A stretch of DNA of 64,000 nucleotides from Ancylostoma caninum (lineage: Eukaryota; Nematoda; Chromadorea; Rhabditida; Ancylostomatidae), in contig JBAJFG010000604.1 in the NCBI GenBank assembly GCA_037903475.1, forward strand, positions 2,094,001-2,158,000, in the 5' to 3' direction. How positions within the stretch are numbered: the first letter of the stretch is position 1; each line of letters begins with the position of its first letter. Position numbers and translations under genes: made by a program. Of this stretch, positions 59,780 to 64,000 are shown one piece after another. The notes under the pieces were generated by a model. That model was not told the origin of the DNA and did no database searches. It was given only the letters and a program-made list of their open reading frames with translations.

Positions 59780-60157
59780 TAAGGAATTAGAATGCCTACT
59801 TAGAGAACCCCTTTCCTTGTTTTTAATGACGTAGCCATCCCCTATACAATGTGATCGTACGGAAAGTCAGCGAAGAATATCGACCAACGGCTGCGTGCTC
59901 TGAGTTGCCGAGATCGTTACGAGAGATTAGGGTTAGTGAGGGTGAGAGAGCTGGTCCCAAATGAAGATGCACTCTTGCTATAGTCCAACGTAGCAATGTA
60001 AATGCTCAGGTAGAACAATGCATGTAATCGACACCAATTTAAGCGTTTAGCATGCACTGCGATTGGGTCTAGTGCCCACCTGTCTCCTTTTGGGCTTGTC
60101 TTCTTGAGCGGCCGCTCGTTGGTCGGCTCGCCAGTCCAACGTCGCCGATGCACCAGT

Positions 60158-60501
60158 TGTTCGAGTGGCACGCCTCAAACTAGGTAATTAAACTTTATTT
60201 TAGAGATACAAAAACGAAAGCAGAAGCGACAAATTGATACAAATCAATGCTCACAAAATGCTTAATACAAATCAATACTCACAAAATGCTCTAAGAAAAG
60301 AGTACCTATGAAAATGAAAAAAAATGAAGAAATCGAAGATAGACGATATAACAGAATCTCGCCGCTTATATAAGCGCGCGCAGGCGCTCCTATGTAATGA
60401 TATCGCGGCATATCTACCCAGCAATGCAAACATAAACAAGCATAAATAAAACAAAGCAAAGTATCTACATTCCTCTACTAAGCTGAGTCACGTTCGTGAC
60501 A
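60158..60501 (-). repeat. BEL/Pao LTR (5' copy)
   Basis: Ten bases longer than the other LTR because of an extra AATACAAATCAATACTCACAAAATG-type duplication near 60265-60290. Its SL1-like stretch (60194-60174) has one deletion and one substitution. Confidence 0.9.
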
Positions 60502-60678
60502 GTGTGAGCGCGGCAGCGCGTGCCCAATAATACGGATCCAATCCTCCAGCACTGGCCAGCCAAATGTCGGTCACTAGAAACTCTATAGGCTTGAGCAACT
60601 GAACTAGGTAGCTCTGCCTCATGCATCATAATCAGCAAACCTCTCGCTCATCGACTACTTCTTCCAGCATTTATTAAA

Positions 60679-60870
60679 CTAGCGCCCCTTCGGGACGCTA
60701 GAAAGTGGGGTGGGGCAGCCACTTGGGACATGTGCAAACGCTTCACACTTGCCAAATCTCTAGAAAATTTATAAAGAAGCAGAACCAATCTCCCAATGGG
60801 CCCAAACATGAAGTCCTTCTTATGAGTTGAGTATGAGCATGAGAAGTTCGTTCTCCATCGTATGGCGTAT
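60679..60870 (+). repeat. hairpin plus truncated body repeat, copy 2
   Basis: CTAGCGCCCCTTCGGGACGCTAG (60679-60701 in two arms) followed by AAAGTGGGGTGGGGCAGCC, AGAAGCAGAACCAATC and CCTTCTTATGAGTTG. The same order occurs at 63569-63720. The repeat stops about 20 bp before the satellite starts. Confidence 0.9.
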
Positions 60871-60889
60871 TCGTGCGTATTCCTCACTA

Positions 60890-63022
60890 CACGGCTAACG
60901 CAGACGCCTTCTCCATCGGCGGAACTGTATCCTGCCGTTCCCCACACTATTGGACAGGGCGAAATCGTATCCGAGTGTTTTCCAGACTACTGGGCCGCAG
61001 CGGGTTTTTCTCCATCGGTGGACCCGTATTCTGGCGCCATTTCCACTGTTAGGCCTGAACCATATCCTGGTATTCTCCACTTTACTGAGTCACAGCGGAC
61101 CAATCCTATATTGCTGGACCCGTATTCTGGTGTTATCCATACTACTGGGCCACGGCGGGGCCTTCCTCCATCAGAGCGCCCGTGTTCTGGCGCCCTCCTG
61201 ACAGTTAGGGCAAGCCGGATCCGTTCTCCAAGCGCGGGTTCGCATCCTGGCATTCTTAACACTATCGGACTAAAGTGAACCCGTATCCTGACGTTCTCCA
61301 CACCATTATGCTACAACGGGTCCTTCCTCCATCGGTGGACCCATATCCTGGCGTTCCCCACAGCACTGAGCCACGGCGGGCCCTTTCTCCATCGGTTGAC
61401 CCGTATCCTGCCATCCCCCCCACCACTGAGCCACGGCGGGCCCTTTCTCCATCGGTGGACCCGTATCCTGCCATACCCCCCCACCACTGGGCCACGGCGG
61501 GCCCTTTCTTCATCGGTGGACCCGTATCTCGGCGTCCGCCGCACCATTTGGCCACGGCGGGCTTTTTCTCCATCGCTGGACCCGTATCCTGGCGTTCCCC
61601 AAGCACTGGGCCACAGTGGGCGCTTTCTCCATCGGTGGACCCGTATCCTGGCGTTCCCCACAGCACTGGGCCACGGCGGGCCCATTCTTCATCGGTGGAC
61701 CCGTATCCTGGCATCCCCCACACCACTGGGCCACAGTGGGCGCTTTCTCCATCGGTGGACTTGTATCTCGGTGTCTCCCGCACCAATGGGCCACGGCGGG
61801 CCCTTTCTCCATTGGTGGACCCGTATCTCGGCGTCCGCCGCGCCATTTGGCCACGGCGGGCTTTTTCTCCATCGCTGAACCCGTATCCTGACGTCCTTCA
61901 CACAACTGGGTCACTGCGGGCCCTTTCTTCATCGGTGGACCCGTATCCTGGCGTTCCCCACAGCACTGGGCCACGGCGGGCCCATTCTTCATCGGTGGAC
62001 CCGTATCCTGGCATCCCCCACACCACTGGGCCACAGTGGGCGCTTTCTCCATCGGTGGACTTGTATCTCGGTGTCTCCCGCACCAATGGGCCACGGAGGG
62101 CCCTTTCTCCATTGGTGGACCCGTATCTCGGCGTCCGCCGCACCATTTGGCAAGGGCGGGCTTTTTCTCCATCGCTGGACCCGTATCCTGACGTCCTTCA
62201 CACAACTGGGTCACGGCGGGCACTTTCTTCATCGGTGGACCCGTATCCTGGCATCCCCCACAGCAGGGCCACAGTGGGCCCTTTCTTCATCGGTGGACCC
62301 GTATCCTGGCGTCCCCCACACCAATGGGCCACAGTGGGCCCTTTCTTCATCGGTGGACCCGTATCCTGGCGTTCCCCAAGCACTGGCCCACGGCGGGCTT
62401 TTTCTCCATCGCTGGACCCGTATCCTGACGTCCTTCACACAACTGGGTCACGGCGGGCACTTTCTTCATCGGTGGACCCGTATCCTGGCATCCCCCACAG
62501 CAGGGCCACAGTGGGCCCTTTCTTCATCGGTGGACCCGTATCCTGGCGTTCCCCAAGCACTGGGCCACGGCGGGCCCTTTCTCCATTGGTGGACCCGTAT
62601 CCTGGCGTCCCCCACACCACTGGGCCACAGTGGGCCCTTTCTCCATTGGTGGACCCGTATCTCGCGTCCCCGCACCACTGGGCCACGGCGGGCCTTTTCT
62701 CCATCGGTAGACCCGTATCCTGACGTCCTTCACACAATTGGGTCACGGCGAGCCCTTTCTCCATCGGTGGACCCGTATCTTGTCATCCCCCACACCACTG
62801 GGCCACAGTGGGCCCTTTCTCCATCGGTGGACCCGTATCTCGGCGTCCGCCGCACCATTTTCCCACGGCGGGCTTTTTCTCCATCGCTGGACCCGTATCC
62901 TGGCGTTCCCCGCACCATTGGGCCACGGCGGGCCCTTTCTCCATCGGTGGACCCGTATCCTGGCGTCCCCCGCACCATTGGGCCACGGCGGGTCCTTTCT
63001 CCATCGGTGGACCCGCATCCGT
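60890..63022. repeat. 60-bp satellite array, about 35 units
   Basis: Units follow the consensus CCATCGGTGGACCCGTATCC - TGGCGTTCCCCACACCACTG - GGCCACGGCGGGCCCTTTCT (written in parts). The first five or so units are degenerate and the rest about 85-100% alike. Higher-order structure is visible: a GGGCTTTTTCTCCATCGCT variant unit recurs at about 61560, 61860 and 62160, every five units. Not coding. Confidence 0.97.
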
Positions 63023-63548
63023 ATATAGTTGATTGGATATACAATGTCATGCCTTCCTATTTAGAGGCTTTTACTCTTTGTTAGTGCAGAAGCTTTCTCG
63101 AAACGAACGAATGTTGTGACTACACAATCGCCGCGAAAATTCAACAGGGGCTGAGGCGACCGCGTAGGTCCAGCCTCCCCGAAGCTTTCGAGACGCGGCA
63201 GCTCTCATAGCACGCGTCCATTTCTTCCTGCGAGTGCACAAAGCGTCGCAACAGTGGAAGGCTGGTTTTCCTGCTGCGTACATTGTGCAGCCTGAAAGCT
63301 CGTAAACACTCCCTCACTCCTATGCGGCGAGACCGCCAGCGAAGGTGATGAAATCACCATCCCGTGCATGCGGGAGAGCCAGCAGTGACGAAATTGCGGG
63401 TCCCGAAGCGAACGTGTCTGCGTCCATGGAAATCGGCCATTTCGCCACACAGTCTGCGCCTCAAGATTGCGGTGTCTATGAGTGCCGCCCCGTATCTCTA
63501 ATCGCTCTAGCCCCCTTACGGCGCTTTGTTTAATAGATTTCACTCAAG
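63023..63548. other. GC-rich spacer, no gene seen
   Basis: Lies between the satellite and the next hairpin-body repeat. Frames of 60-112 aa overlap antisense without domain support. Confidence 0.4.
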
Positions 63549-64000
63549 TGGCTGCCCCACCCCACTTACTAGCGCCCCTTCGGGACGCTAGAAAGTGGGG
63601 TGGGGCAGCCATTTGAGGTATGTGCAGAAGCACCACACATGCGAAATGCTCAGGAAAAGAGCAAATAAGCAGAACTAATCATTAACTGAGCTCAAATACA
63701 AAATCCTTCTTATGAGTTGCGTATATTCTACGGGCCTGGCCGCCTCGTCAGGCTTCGAGTCTTCTCGCGATCCTAGCCTTCCTTCCCTGCGAATTTTTAA
63801 TCACGCGCCTACATGTAAAGCTAATTTCCGATACAATGATACTACCTACTTTTTTGTCACATTTTTTACATGCCGATGGACCCGTTATGAGCGGCCACTT
63901 TCAACTCTGCGCAGGAGTACCTTTCACATGGCTTTAGCACTTGAACAACACTGTGTAGCTAATGCCGCGCGAATAATCACCTGAAATGATTCAAGCTTCA
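63549..64000 (+). repeat. hairpin plus body repeat, copy 3 (runs off window)
   Basis: A 63-bp near-perfect palindrome (63549-63611) centres on CTAGCGCCCCTTCGGGACGCTAG with TGGCTGCCCCACCCCACTT arms. The body follows in the same order as 28127-27720 reversed: CACACATGCGAAATGC, CATTAACTGAGCTCAAATAC, TTTTAATCACGCGCCTACATG, ATACAATGATACTACC, and CACCTGAAATGATTCA at 63980. Confidence 0.92.

Larger units (their letters stand above)
57816..60501 (-). mobile_element. BEL/Pao-like LTR element, GAG-protease only
   Basis: LTRs at 57816-58149 (334 bp) and 60158-60501 (344 bp) start TGTCACGAACGTGAC on the minus strand and end ACA. A G-run purine tract (TTGGGGGGGAG) precedes the 3' LTR. The flanking 5-mers CTGTG and GTGTG match at four of five bases. 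The interior encodes a two-part gag, CCHC knuckles and an aspartic protease, and then reaches the 3' LTR with no RT, RNase H or integrase. Mobility would need enzymes supplied in trans. Confidence 0.9.

Noticed and set aside
61275..62723. 482-aa open frame (and up to 337-aa and 240-aa frames on both strands) of 20-residue repeats
   Set aside because: The 60-bp period is a multiple of three, so stop-free units stay open in several frames on both strands. Unit-length changes not divisible by three shift the frame without consequence, so no single frame is conserved.

Overview
The window reads as nuclear DNA of a nematode, most probably a clade V parasite (strongylid or hookworm-like). The evidence is RTE-type non-LTR retrotransposons, many mariner-family transposons, short 54-76 nt introns, small secreted Gln-Trp-Gly-Tyr peptides resembling nematode NLP/CNC peptides, and sequences matching the SL1 spliced leader. 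Species cannot be fixed from the sequence alone. No bacterial gene, rRNA, functional tRNA or CRISPR array is visible.

Conventional coding content is sparse. Three intact two-exon genes (11319-11600 +, 17717-17987 -, 33073-33385 -) encode 70-78 aa precursors. Each has a signal peptide, a mature part starting QWGY, a Tyr/Gly-rich body and a C-terminal tail with glycine at every fourth residue (a glycine zipper). A fourth member survives only as exon 2 (51500-52289); one transposon split it at a TTAA and another sits in its intron. A two-exon 3' end of an unrecognised gene lies at 22040-22468 (-).

Most of the rest is mobile DNA in layers. 1-5.2 kb: gag relic and an RTE retrotransposon broken by a mariner and a hAT MITE. 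5.7-9.7 kb: two decayed mariners and an SL1-like sequence. 9.75-11.0 kb: a nearly exact 624-bp tandem duplication next to the first peptide gene. 13.9-17.1 kb: a rearranged Ty3/gypsy LTR element. 22.9-26.7 kb: a (CA)n tract, then an intronless SEC61A pseudogene invaded by a TTAA-type element and a mariner, with its N-terminal part lying inverted. 27.0-29.4 kb: an old 60-bp satellite and a linked 'body' repeat split by an almost full-length mariner. 35-48 kb: foldback elements, a mariner with a Helitron inserted at its very edge, and two more Helitrons. 48.4-52.3 kb: a CR1-like RT relic, nested mariners and the broken fourth peptide gene. 57.8-60.5 kb: a GAG-protease-only BEL/Pao element whose LTR carries a 21/22 match to SL1. 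60.7-64 kb: a roughly 35-copy, 60-bp satellite flanked by the same hairpin-plus-body repeat seen at 28 kb.

The two most promising items are the glycine-zipper peptide family and the spliced-leader sequence inside an LTR.
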